In this document: positions 12,901-24,076 of the stretch, piece after piece
Layout: each line of letters opens with the position of its first letter
Position numbering within the stretch: position 1 is the stretch's first letter
Assembly: GCA_030268105.1 (NCBI GenBank)
Contig: BSDZ01000013.1
Location: 3,143,001-3,207,000, forward strand
Length of the DNA stretch: 64,000 nt
DNA from: Volvox africanus
Taxonomy: Eukaryota; Chlorophyta; Chlorophyceae; Chlamydomonadales; Volvocaceae
Direction of reading: 5' to 3'
The notes under the pieces: model-generated
Seen by the model: the letters and a program-made list of their open reading frames with translations, nothing else
Told to the model about the DNA's origin: nothing
Databases searched by the model: none
Program-made: the position numbers and the translations under genes

Positions 12901-14047
12901 AGCGAGATCGCGTCGGCGAAAGGGAGCGGGACCGACCCCTCTCATTGCCGGCGCCGCCGCCCCCGCCGGGCGGACCTGGCGGCGCGCAGGGGCCCGTGGG
13001 TGCAGCACCGGCTGGTGGCGGCGGTGTTGGAGCTGGCGTTGGCGGGCGTTTTGACGGTGAGCTGTCTCAAATAAATCCCGGCTTGCTGGTTGTTGCTTCC
13101 TAGGCCACAAGCATGTGCAAAGCAGGGAATGCAGCTAGCGGCACGTGCCTGGCGGAGGCGCTGTGTTGCGGCCGTATGTGATGCCCTCTTGTCCATCAGA
13201 TGATAACGGGTGATGCAAGGATAGGATTTCACTAATCAGCTGGGGAGGAGCTTTAATTCAAGACATTCAATTAAAGCTATATGCATTCCCGGGCTGCATT
13301 TCAGGGTGCCGTACCTGCTCCAGCAGAGCTTTCTAGCTTGCGTCTAGCTTGCATCAGCACCCCGGCCTATTTGGAAGAGACGTAGACTACTGAGCGAAGG
13401 TTTCAAATCTGTTTGTCAGGCCGCTCCGCTCTTTTCCCCGTTTGCACGTGAACAGATTTGTTGATAGCCGCCCGCACTCACCAACACCCCCAGAACTCAA
13501 TTCCTCCATGCACAGGCCGTCCTGGCACGGAAGGGCCTTCCGGGCCGGGCGGACGCGGTGGACGCGGTGACAGAGGGGGACGCAGTGGCCGCGGGGGGCG
13601 CGGCGGCGCTTGGCGGGGCGGCAGCGGCGATGACCTTGACCTCGGTGGGCTGCAGGGCCGCGACCAGGCGCCCGTTGGCATGCCCCCCGTAACAGCTCCC
13701 ACCCCCGGGGCTCTTCCGCCCATTGCTGGGCTGATCGCACCCGTGATGCCTGCGATCATGCCGGGGCAAGCACCAGGTCAAGGGGTACCGGGCGGTGGCC
13801 CAGCACCCATGGGACCGGGTGCAGGTGGTGGAGGCGGACCCATGGGTCACTTTGATTCAGATCTCTTCGCGGCTATATCTGGGCAGGTAGGATTGGTCTT
13901 GGTAGCTTGGGGCTACAGCTGGCGCTATGGCTTGTTCCGCATGATTTAGACGACTTGTGCGACACCACCGATAAGTTTGCGTCCTGGCTCCCCCTTCCCC
14001 CGTCCCCCCTCCCCGACGCGCAGGGATTTTTCCCACGGCCTTATTGA
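9929..14047 (+). CDS. CPSF30: Cleavage and polyadenylation specificity factor 30 kDa subunit (CPSF30/CPSF4, Yth1 family)
   Basis: Nine exons join in phase: 9929-10003, 10151-10222, 10472-10600, 11132-11240, 12244-12320, 12650-12699, 12875-13056, 13516-13886 and 14024-14047, giving about 362 residues. Three CCCH zinc fingers are complete: C52-x7-C60-x5-C66-x3-H70, C80-x8-C89-x4-C94-x3-H98 and C106-x7-C114-x5-C120-x3-H124. The finger sequence ('WLRGLCMKGDACGFLHQF', 'EIKECNMYKLGF') is the plant-type CPSF30 signature; plants have three fingers and animals five. After the fingers come a proline-rich link, an RE/RD-rich stretch, an RGG-rich segment and a glycine/methionine/proline tail ending 'FFPRPY'. 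The family binds pre-mRNA near the poly(A) signal within nuclear CPSF. No YTH domain (present in the long plant isoform) is visible. The start is the ATG at 9929, whose short acidic exon runs in phase into the rest; the exact acceptor of exon 7 could instead be 12878. Confidence 0.93.
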
Positions 14048-14113
14048 ATGGAGAACTCCATCACCGATGTCATCCCTATCGCCACAAGCACAAGCACCTG
14101 TAGCCAACTCAAC

Positions 14114-14118
14114 TGTAA
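14114..14118 (+). terminator. TGTAA poly(A) signal of CPSF30
   Basis: TGTAA 67 bases after the CPSF30 stop codon, which would give a short 3' UTR. Confidence 0.6.
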
Positions 14119-15084
14119 TGACCACAAGCTAGTGCACTGCCGCCTCCCATCCCCGTCTCATGAAGTTACATTAGACTTCGGATTGGCTCCGCATCCGGGG
14201 CCCCTCAGACACACTTCAATCCACTCCTTGCTGCGGCATCCACGACGGATAACCGCAGCAAATCAGCGCAGCTGCTGCAGCTAAGCAGGAAGCAGGTAAT
14301 CCGCGGTCTCGAGCAATTTGAACACTCTTTTGCACCACCTGCACTGCCAGCGCTGTCGGGTATCAGCGGAACCCACTGGGTGCGGTGGCGACCAGGGCCA
14401 ACGATTCGGCAGCAAAATAGCCGCGACCGTACCGACCATACCGTACTGTGCCGACATCGTGCTTCGTAATGGCTTACAGAGTGTAAGACCTCCCTCCTCT
14501 GTTGCAAGCCGAGCCATCGGCGCAGCCGGATGGTGCCGCCCCGCCACCATCCCCGGTGTCATGGCGCCAGTTCACGTCAATGTGGCTACCCTGCTAGAGC
14601 GATGTGCCAAGTAGCCACTGCCCGACTTCGAGGTCACCCTGGGTCAAACCCAAACTCAGATGTGCATGAGCGCTTGTAGTCTGGGAGGGGGAGGGGGTGA
14701 GCAGCAGATGATCCTGAGGATCTTAACTACGTTGTGTTGGGCATATCCTCCAGTGAGACCGGAGAGCGTTTCCCCGAGGGGACGGCGTTGCCTTCGACAT
14801 GGACTGATTGAATGTGGTATGGGAGGGACAGCTGGCTGCGTGTAATGGACCTTTGCCCATCATGGAGAAGGCGAAGGTTGGGGGGCCTGGGTCTCCGCGG
14901 CAGTGGAAGAAGTTGGATCCGCCGTCACGTTGAGCCTGCACCAGCATAGCTATATTTTTGCTGGCCAGGTTGATTGCTGGTGTCGCGTCGCAACACATTA
15001 ACTGGAGGTGGCGATGCTCCACTGCGTTGGAATCCAGGTCCTGGGCCGTTCCCTGAAGGTAAATGCAATATTGTGGTTTTGGAG
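14119..15084. other. Between CPSF30 and the next gene; no gene assigned
   Basis: Open frames on both strands at about 14281-14614 contain no recognisable domain and overlap each other antisense, so neither is called. A segment at about 15006-15058 reads 'VAMLHCVGIQVLGRSLK' before a possible donor and might be an upstream exon of the following gene. Confidence 0.35.
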
Positions 15085-16295
15085 ATGGCTCGTTATTCGG
15101 GACACCCGGGGGTGAGTGTAACAGGGACGGAGTACCGTGTCGTGTATGTACAAGAGGACGACTTCTTGTGATTGTCAGCGGACCGGAGAACACAAGAAAG
15201 TGTATGTATTATTTAACTCCTGACTCCCTGGCTCGCAACCTGCTACGCAGTGGCTCCATGGTGGAAATGGCAGGCATAGGATCGGTGTTTGCTCCTCCGC
15301 CGCCTCCACGACGTTAAAAAACGACAATCCAGTCGGTACAGAGCAAGTGAAAAACACCACCACCGTCGCTGCGGTAGCTCATATCCGCTCTGCTCCTATC
15401 TGTGTGGAAGTTTCTGCTGCTTCCAGAGGCGTGCGAATATTGCAGACAGGTACTGGTGGAGGTACGCAGCTGAGAGATGTGAGTACGTGCTGTAACTTGC
15501 CAGACTGTAAGAACATCTCCCAACCCTAAAATACAGCGCCTTCCCGCAGGCAGGTTTAGTGTAAGAGTCTAAGAGCTTACAGCCCGCCGGCGTCTGTCGC
15601 TGCTGGTCTCGTGCACTGCTGCACGAAGCACTGCTGTCATTACAACAGCGCCATTCGCACCTGGCAATTACAGTGGATACCAGTCACGTGCATGAAATAT
15701 CTTGGCCGTCGCTGTTTCGTTCGGGCAGGGTGTTGGGATGGTTGGGGATGGTACTGCTCGGGGGGGACCGATGGGTCGGCCAGCGGACGGACCACCAAAG
15801 AGGCATCCCTAGAGATGGAAAGCTTATGGTCCATTCCGGGACCTCCTAAACACGTGACTCTGAAGTACACGTCTCGGGATTTTTAGGCGTTTTGGAAGTT
15901 CTGAACAGAGGGCTGACTTTCCTCCAGTAAACACGGCAGCTGTTGACAGGAGGCGCGAGCAGGACGCACGACGAGCAGCTGGCATTTATCCCCGACCCAT
16001 ATCCCCGGCTTTAGGACTACCGCAATTCCAGCTATCTCAGGTCCCGCTTGTGAAGAGCGACATCACGGCGCAGGGGTGGACGGAGGTTCGGGACGGAGCA
16101 CACATGTGGGTCGAGATGAACAGACAGGTAAGCGTTGGGCAAAGTCGCTGCCTTCAGACGCTGTTCAGATACGTTAAACCGCGTATCGGAAAGGCCCCGG
16201 ATACTGACTCACCCAATTTGACTTCTGCATAAACGTTTTAGCCATAGCCAGGCGAAACGTGGTTCCCGGACTCTCTTGTACCTCAAGCAAACTGA
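15085..16295 (+). CDS. Uncharacterised multi-exon gene, possible zinc-finger/WW-like protein (internal exons unresolved)
   Basis: A candidate first exon 15085-15111 encodes 'MARYSGHPG' before a GTGAGT donor. The 3' part is clearer: exon 15928-16127 joins in phase to 16248-16295 (TGA stop). The penultimate exon is basic and then reads 'GWTEVRDGAHMWVEMNRQ', continuing 'PGETWFPDSLVPQAN'. The spacing of the two tryptophans with an intervening N-R-Q-x-G-E-T recalls a degenerate WW domain. Between these, a stretch near 15428-15450 can be read 'ACEYCRQ' before a donor, which could be half of a C2H2/U1-type finger. A finger plus WW layout would resemble the spliceosomal protein WBP4/FBP21, but this is speculative and the middle exons do not yet join in phase. 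Confidence 0.42.
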
Positions 16296-16906
16296 CTACT
16301 ATTGAGAAGCCAGCGAAATCCAAGGTGCCCCTTCTTTGGAAGCAATTTAATAATGACGCGGAGTTTTTATCTTGAATTTGCCTTGTTAAGAATGTTGAAA
16401 AGCAGAACACTCTGGAACAAAATGACAGAAGTCCGAGCACATTGTCATGAATCCTGCATAAATAAGATTGACTATATTGCATGAAACTTAAGCAAAAAAT
16501 AAAGAAGGGCTGCCCCTTTCGAGCGGGCATACTGGTTATCTGTCGACTGGCGATAGCGCCCTAGCTGTTGTGTCCCGTAACCTTTACCTACGCAAACTGC
16601 CTTATCCGGGGGGAAGTTGGCTTATAAAAAAAATTACGTGTACGTTCTCAGAGCACATCCAATGAATTGCCCAATTTCCAGCGTCACGACGACGCAATAG
16701 TACGGCACTAAAAAACTCGCGGTCCTCTTAAATTCCTTGAGCGCCAACAGAAAACCTATTCCGCGGCTTAGACAGACAAAGTTACACAATTGACACATTT
16801 AAAGGCAATCAAAATTCCAACGTCTGAAGCAGAGCACTAGAAGAGCAACCGCGCGCTGGTGACCGTCGCAGCTTCGTGACCATCTCAGCTTTGTGAACAC
16901 ACCAAT
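16296..16906. promoter_or_regulatory. Upstream region of the Rieske gene with TATA-like element
   Basis: No coding potential is seen. The region is more AT-rich than its surroundings, with an AATAAA at about 16497 and a TATAAAA at about 16623. The latter is about 280 bases before the ATG at 16907 and could serve as the TATA box of a gene with a long 5' leader. Confidence 0.3.
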
Positions 16907-19900
16907 ATGTTGTCTTCTCTCACGCTACGCTCTCTCCAGGCGGCCACAGCGGGTTCTATTGGCGCTCCTAGATTGGTCGCCGGCCTGCCGCGCCTTGCGA
17001 ACCGCTCGTGTTGTGGGCAGCGCTCTGGTGGTCCCCTTGGCCTGGTGCCTCGAAAACAGCGCCCTGAAGTTCTCATCCACGCACAAAAGGACGACCGAAA
17101 GGTGCTGGAATTGATTTGAGACCTCATAACTGTATGGGATTTCAGAACCTGCGCAGTTTTCGCTACCATAGCACTTTACGAGCGTAAGCCTCAACAGTGT
17201 ATTATCTCCGCAGGTTGAGCTGGGCGTCCAGCCTTCCTCACTGGACCTGTCATCGTCCGAAGTCAGCCCCTTTTTCGAGCCATTGTTGCGTGGCCTCGTC
17301 CTTGGCATGGGTGCGGGCGTTCTTTGCGAAATGGCTCATGTTGCGTTCAAAGTGAGTTACGGCATCTGGTACAGTCTCGACTGTAGGGTGTTACCAGAAT
17401 ACCCGAGTCGTTGCAACCTTTTTCGCTCTACAGGTGACCAATATTGCTTCGGATGGCGGCAACCACCTCCCGAGCGCTTCACAACTATATGAACAGCTTG
17501 CTCCGCTTTTTGTCTGGGATCACGCAGTGGCAATGTAAGCAACGGGGAACGGTTAGATACGTAATGACAAGCTATCTCAGACCGCAAGGAATTTTTCATT
17601 AAGTTGCAGTTTATTAAATCAATCATTGAAAATTTATTCTTGGTTCGTTAGCTTGAGCGTTGTAAAGCGATCTTTGCAACGACCCGCCGGGAACTCGCCG
17701 CGCCTTACCGCATTTTGTACGTTCTGTCCACTTGCGTCACAGTTTCTTCTGGTTGCTGTTCTATGTGATTGAGGCTGGAGTTATCTTGGCCATTTTGCGC
17801 GAGTACCCGGATGACAACCAAGCGGTAAGTGGAAGGCCAAGCGGTCAAGGAACGAATTTGATGGCAAGGGTTTGGGATTCGGTGGTATTGGTGTAAATTT
17901 TAATTCATATTGCTGACTCGATAGGCACATGTTAAAAAAGCGACAATTTCCGTTATGTTGAGACTAGGGTTTGAAATCAACACAGTAGAGTGTTGATCGT
18001 AAAGTGTTTCAGTATCCAAAATGTTGCTAAGTTCTACGTTCCTTAACTAAATGCCTCAACAGTTCCGCGTCATCCGGTCAACTCCAACTCTGCCCAAACG
18101 GCTCTTGCCGCTGAAGCTGTCGTCCGTGAAGCGCGCGATCCACTCTCTTCTCCACGGCCGGGCTCCTCAGGTGTGTGTGCATATGTATGTGTGTGTGTGT
18201 GACGAGCCAAAGACGCTAGTCTCACGAGCTCGTGACGTCTTTCCTAGCTGATTTGTGCAAGCATACAAAAGTCTGCCGCGATTTAAATACTTAAGACGCG
18301 GGGACAATGACTTCTAGACTTGGCATGGCTATACATGTGGTAACACATTCACCTCGTTTGATGGTGAAATCTCCTCATCACCCTCATCACCCACTTCGTG
18401 CGCTATCTCGTCCAAACAACCGGTCTTATCCCTGCCCAAATCCGCCCATAGGCTGCAACCCAGGGCGCTGCGCCGATGGCCTTCCGCGGGGACGCGGGAA
18501 TGCCCGTGCTGCCCGGTCCGCGGCCCAGGGGTGTCGGTGGCGTTGTCGCTGTGCTGGAGCGGCCCCGGCCGGGCCCTGGCGAGCAAGTGCTGGAGGACGG
18601 GGAGGATGAGGGCGTGAAGCCGGACATGGAGCCCCCCCGCCAGCCCCCTGCCTCAGGCAGCCAGACAGCGGTCAAGGTACGTCTCATTCTGCTGCGTTGC
18701 TGAGTCGGCTGTGAGACGGCCCGTGCACTTAGCACCGACAGACGTCCATTGAAGGTTTGCGTTTGCATATGTACATGTGTGGCATGTGTGCCTGTCTTAG
18801 GTGCAGAAGGGAGTGGTTGAGACCGTGCATATCCCTCCTTCCATGCAGCCTCCCATCAGACCCATCAGACAGATGAAGGGACGGCGAGCGAAGTGGGCCC
18901 CCACCAAACCCACCCTTTCGTTGATTAAGGTGTCGAGGTCGTACGACGTGGTGGGCCAGAGGCCGCTTCGCTCCCCGCAGCCCCGCCCTGCCATCTACCC
19001 CTTTCTTTAATCCTTGCCGGTACAGCAATTACGTTATTGTGTCGTACCTGCCGTATACCAGAAGTTCTGCAAGTAGGCACGGCGGTCTAGCTCCTTCGAG
19101 CGCCGTCCCGGGGGTTCCGGAGCCCAGACCTAACCGGCGGAAAGACGCGCCTCAGCCGCGCTCTTAATTTCATCTCAATTCTGAGGCGGGAAGAAGTGCA
19201 GGACTCCCTCTCATCCCATGTAATACACCCGCCACCACCACCCCTGTACTTCTGAATACCTGCGTGTCACAAGTTACCGTTACTGGTTTTATTGCTCGTC
19301 CCTCCCTGCCCGGTGTAAGCGTCGTACCCATCTCCGGTGGCTCGTCCGCCTGATGCACTGACGCGCGGGTTGTTGCTCTTGCAGACCCCCACTGATAGTT
19401 TGCTGTCCGAGGCCCGCCGGGCAGCTGGTTTGTTGCCCGGGCAGCTGGACCCCAACAGCATACCCGGGGGTATGCTGGACAAGGTATGAGGGCGGGGATG
19501 AGGGGCAGGGAGAGGGAGGCGGGCAGGCTGGAGGCTGAACGCTTGGGGTGCTTTGCAATGTGAAGGGCAGTGACTGGTTATCTGGCCACCTTACCGGTGA
19601 TGGGAGGGGGTGATGGGAGCAGATGTGCCGTTGCAGTGTAAAGGAGCAGCAGTGCGGAGAGGTGTACGGCGAAGTATTTGAATGTTGAGGCTGCTTTTGA
19701 TGAGGGAGGCTAGTTACTTGTGCCTCTGGACGACGCCAGGACACTATTCGGTGTTGGTTGGGTTTGATGAGTCGATCACGTCATTTAGGACGCAGTAGCA
19801 GAAGTCGAGCTGTTCGTCGAAAATAAAAAACTATTTGTGATAGCGGGCATCTCGCTGCGTCCCACTCCTTACATGCAACCCGCCTTCTCTCCCTCGCCCA

Positions 19901-22900
19901 GTATCCCCTCCCCAATCCCCCGTTCCCCTCCCTGCAGTCGGCGCGGCGCTCGAAGGAGCTGGAGGACCGCCGTGCCTACCTGCAAAACTTCTGGTATGCG
20001 GCAGGTACGACACGAGCGTAATTGCTGTACCGGCACGCGATTCCCAGACGAGCATCAGATTGATGTGGTGTTTTTTGCAACCTGGTGGTGGCGCACGAAG
20101 GTGTTCTGTCTGCCTGCTCCCGTTGCTGCAGTCCGGCCCTCAGCAGGCTTTGTAACCATAACACCATTAGGGGCTGTTCCGATCGTGCCCGCATCCCGCC
20201 TGCCCTTTTGCCCTCGCTCGCTCGCTCCCGCTCGCTCGCTCCGGAACCGCGATTGTAACAGCGCTGTCGGAGAAGGTCACTGGCAAGCCGCTCAAGGTTG
20301 ACATATTGTCCCGGACCATCACCATCTGGCGCGACGAGGACGGCAAGGTGGGGTCTAGACAGCCGCTATGTATGTACTATGTAGCCATGTAAGGAAGCCA
20401 GGGAAGCTGTGCCGTACGAGGTCCCCATTCCTTCCATTCTCTCCTCAAACGTCCCCGCCTCCTCGTCCGTGCCCCTCCCCCTTCATCCCCCGACCCTCCC
20501 CCCTCCCCCCCTCTTGTCACAGGTCCACTGCCTCGATAACGTGTGTCCGCACCGTGGCGCTCCCCTCAGTGCGGGGTGGACGAAGACCAAGAACGGCAAG
20601 AGCTGCGTCGTGTGCCCCTACCATGGCTGGGCCTATAACGGCCAAGGTGAGGGGGAGAGGGGAGAGGGAGGCGTCACTTGACAGACATAATGACCCCGTC
20701 GTGGTGGTGGTGGCGGTGGCGGTGGCGGTGGTAACGTGGTAAGGTAGGGTCAGGGTCCGGGATGGCTAGTGGGGGCATCAACGCCAGTAGGGGTAAGCGC
20801 TGCACAGGCACTGTCTCTCTCTGTCACCCGGGGCCCCGAGCGGGGCCCCGGCCCCGGTTTAGTGCCCGCAATACCCATGTCGACACGCTTCCCATCACCC
20901 CCGCTCCGCCCCCAAAGGTGTCTTGGAGGAGGTCCCCAGTCAGGGCCCCGGAGTGAGCTTCCCCCGGCGGCCCCTTGCGGAATCATATCCCGTGGAGGAG
21001 AGGGGTGAGAGGGGTGAGGGGTTAATGGAGGACGTAGTCGATGAGGCGGCTGGTAATGTATAGGTGGATGTTGCAGCGTCTCTGACCCCTCAGGAAGGCG
21101 AGGGACTACCCCCCTGGTGTTAATCACTTTAAACAATCCCCCTACCCCTTCACCCACTCGTTCGACCCTCACGGTTAGTACTTGTTTCTCAGTATCAGCA
21201 CCAGGATTCGTTTTATCCTACTTACCCCTCCTCCCCTCCTCCTCCCCTCCACTGCACCTTGACACACCGACATCCGCACACAGGTGGTTTCGTGTGGTTG
21301 TTTTTCGGCGCGAAGGGTCTGCCGCGGGAGGAGCGGCCCCCCGTGCCCCTGGCACCCGAGCTTGAGGATCCCGAATGGAGGGCGGTGTACGGTGAGTATG
21401 CGGCCACGTACGGCAGTGCCGTAGAAGAAGAGCCGTTTGTGCGTGTGTGTGTATGTTGTATGTGTGTAGGTGCCTGGCGCGAGCAACACTGCCGCCCCTC
21501 CCCCCTACCCAGTGGAGCCGAATAGCGTTAATATATTCCATTGGTTTGGGACGTCTCGTTATATTTCATGTTGCCTGGGCGTGGATTCAAAACCCTGGAC
21601 TCCTAATCCTCCCGTCATCGCCGTACCCGGGCGCGATCATACTCGCCTCGTAAGGCAGTTAGGCATTTGTCGGTTGTCGCTGAATTGGTGTTGGTTGTTG
21701 ACCTCAGGCGAGGTAGAGTTCGACTCTCCCCACTGGTCCGTGTTTGAGAACGCTCTGGACATGGCCCACATCCACTACATCCACAGCAGCTCCTTCGGAA
21801 ACCAGGTATGTGTGCATGTGTGTATGTGCGTGCGTGTATGTGTGTTTGTCGGGGCCTGGGGTGTAGGGAGAGGGATGAAGAAAGGTTTGTGTCACGCGAG
21901 GCCGTTGTGTCCCGGTTGTACGGGAGCTCCGGGACTGTGATCATTGCGCTTAGGGTGTAAAGGGAAGAAGAAGTTACAAGGAGGGGAGGGGAGCGGCGGG
22001 TAACAATCGCCGTCTTATCACCGGCTTCATTCCCCCTCCCCCTCCCCTTCGCCCTCCCCCTCGCCTCAACGTCAGGACAAGCCCATCATTGGCGACATGG
22101 AGGTCAGCCGAGACACCTGGTCCGTCACGGCCAAGTTTAGGTGCGGAGAAAAGGGGGAGGGGGAGAGGCGAGGGGGTACCACAGAGGACAGAAGGCAGCG
22201 GAGGGGGGTTACGTGTCCCGTCTTCGGGAGCGTGATTGAAGCGGCCTCAGAAGTTTTCGTCATGGAGAGCTATGTGGGCTGGGCAATGTGCACCCGCACG
22301 TTCACGGCTTTGAACTGAACTCGCTTCCCACGCTCCACTTTCCTCATGTTGCTGCCGTACACTCACGCACGACGACATGTTCCTCCAGCATCCACAACAA
22401 GCCGGTCAACCCTCTGTGGAGCTTCACGGCGGTTCCCTCCGTACCCGTGGAAGCTCGTGCCTACCTCCCCTCCACCAGCTCCGTCAAAATCACTCTGGGA
22501 GGAGGTGAGTGTCGTTCATATGTGGTCGTACGAGTACGACCGGAGCACTGGCGTAGTTAAAAATGGTGCCTCGGTCTCATCAGGGCGAGTGCTTAGGTTT
22601 GTCACTATCCCATACCTCCTCGGTGGTCGATCAGCACTTGGGACCTCTCCCCCCTCCAGGGCCGACCCATGGGTCATTTGAGTCTCACAGTGCATGTAGG
22701 GAAGAGGCAGCGTTGGCACCCCCCGGGGGGGGGGGACGTAGGGTACTTGGCTTGTGTAGGGCTGTGGGCAGGACACTGACTTCTACCTCTTACCCCTCTT
22801 TCCCCCTTCCCCCCTCCCTCCGTCCCCCACCCTTCCTGGAAGGTATGTCTTTGTTTCATTTCAGCACCAGCACCTGCAGGTTCATTTATTCGTTCCTCAC

Positions 22901-24076
22901 CCCCCGTCTTCCCCCCTTCTCCCCCCTCCCTTTGGACGTCGTACAGGTGTGCAAATGGTTACGTTCGTCAACACAGTGCCCGTTAACGAGCACCGCTCCG
23001 TCATCCGCCTCTGCATCATCCGCAATTTCGCGCTCTCGAAAGTCTTCGACAACTACACTCGCAATGTAAGCGGGAACTTATGAAAACGTACGGTATACTA
23101 AAAGGAGCTGTACGGTTTGCGCTGGTATGTATTGTGTTGTGTTTCGTTTTGAACTTGTACCCGCTGTCGTACGGGTATATATCATGGTATACATATGTAT
23201 ATTTGAGGACCAGTTCTGGCGGCCGCATCCTTTCTCCGTTTGAGAGTCCTGGGCCTTACGCCTAACTTCCTCCCGATGGGGGTGGTTGTGGTGGTGCAGA
23301 ATATGTACAAGATTCTCAGCGAGGACAAAGACATGATTGAGCAGCTGAAGCCTGAGCAGCTCATGACGGAGGTAGGAGCGGGGGGGCGGGGGAGGGGGGG
23401 GCAAAGCTGCCTTCGCGTCGGGAGGGTGTAGAAGCATGCTTGGGGTTTGGGAGGGGGTCGGGGGGGGGGGAGCCAGTGCTAATGAATGAAGTTTTGGGTG
23501 TTTGCAGGGTTGTGCGAGGGTCTTGATGTGTCCCCGTGTTGTGTGTATGGGGAGGGAGGGGATCTGCTGGAGACCCCTCCCTCTCCCCCACCCAACACAC
23601 TGCAACGTGCGCGCTTTAACCTGGTGGTGGCGGCTCCTCCTCCCCCCCCCTGATACGTCTTTATGGGCCACCAGCTTGCGTGTCGACATGTATCGTACAC
23701 GCATACACGTTTCATTCAGGCATTTGGGGGACTTCAAGGTCTTGCTACAAAAGACCCACTACGAATGTCCCGGCCATATGCTCTCCCTCTCCTCGTACAA
23801 CCCCCCCCACACACACAAACACAACATTTTATGCTCCCGGTTTCCGACCGGTCATTGCGGCAGCCAATGTCGCCCCCGCCCCGTCGGGGTCCTTTCCCGC
23901 CCCTGTCCCCTCGTGCTCCCCCCCCCCCCGCACCTCCCCCCCCGCAGGTGAGTCTGCAGGCGGACCTGCCGCAGATTGCATTTCGGAAGTTGCGTCAGGA
24001 GTGGATAGACATGGGCTACGGGGTGCAGCCCGAGCAGCTCTCGAACCACTCGGGCTCTCTGCGCCTGGATATGTAA
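16907..24076 (+). CDS. Rieske-type non-haem iron oxygenase of the PAO/TIC55 class with N-terminal membrane-like region, probably chloroplast
   Basis: Nineteen exons join in phase: 16907-17101, 17214-17351, 17434-17534, 17668-17824, 18063-18170, 18464-18676, 18801-18929, 19385-19483, 19938-20004, 20262-20347, 20523-20646, 20918-21004, 21284-21391, 21708-21805, 22076-22140, 22389-22504, 22947-23065, 23300-23371 and 23948-24076 (736 residues). The first exon looks like a chloroplast transit peptide. Residues about 65-235 have two hydrophobic stretches ('LLRGLVLGMGAGVL', 'FFWLLFYVIEAGVILAIL'). The core starts near 380 ('YLQNFWYAA'). Rieske ligands are C439-x-H441 and C462-x2-H465. The mononuclear iron site is E551-x3-D555-x2-H558-x4-H563. 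Sequence details ('GFVWLFFGAKGLP', 'HNKPVNPLW', 'DLPQIAFRKLRQEW') fit cyanobacterial and plastid homologues. The C-terminal CxxC of PAO/TIC55 is absent and no C-terminal membrane anchor is seen. The substrate is unknown. The N-terminal part could be a separate gene ending near 18251, but no TGTAA lies between the halves. Confidence 0.85.
21189..21216 (+). repeat. 28-base motif shared with 49463-49490
   Basis: An exact 28-base match in reverse complement between an intron of the Rieske gene and an intron of the SMCHD1-like gene. It contains CAGCACCAGGATTCG. A degenerate third copy lies near 55126-55152. Confidence 0.8.

Noticed and set aside
19800..20300. Minus-strand ORFs opposite the Rieske gene
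   Set aside because: They overlap well-supported plus-strand exons and show no family signal.
21100..21170. Additional Rieske exon reading 'YPFTHSFDPHG'
   Set aside because: Exon 20918-21004, ending at the GTGAGA donor at 21005, joins 21284-21391 directly in phase and gives the expected family sequence, so no exon is needed here.
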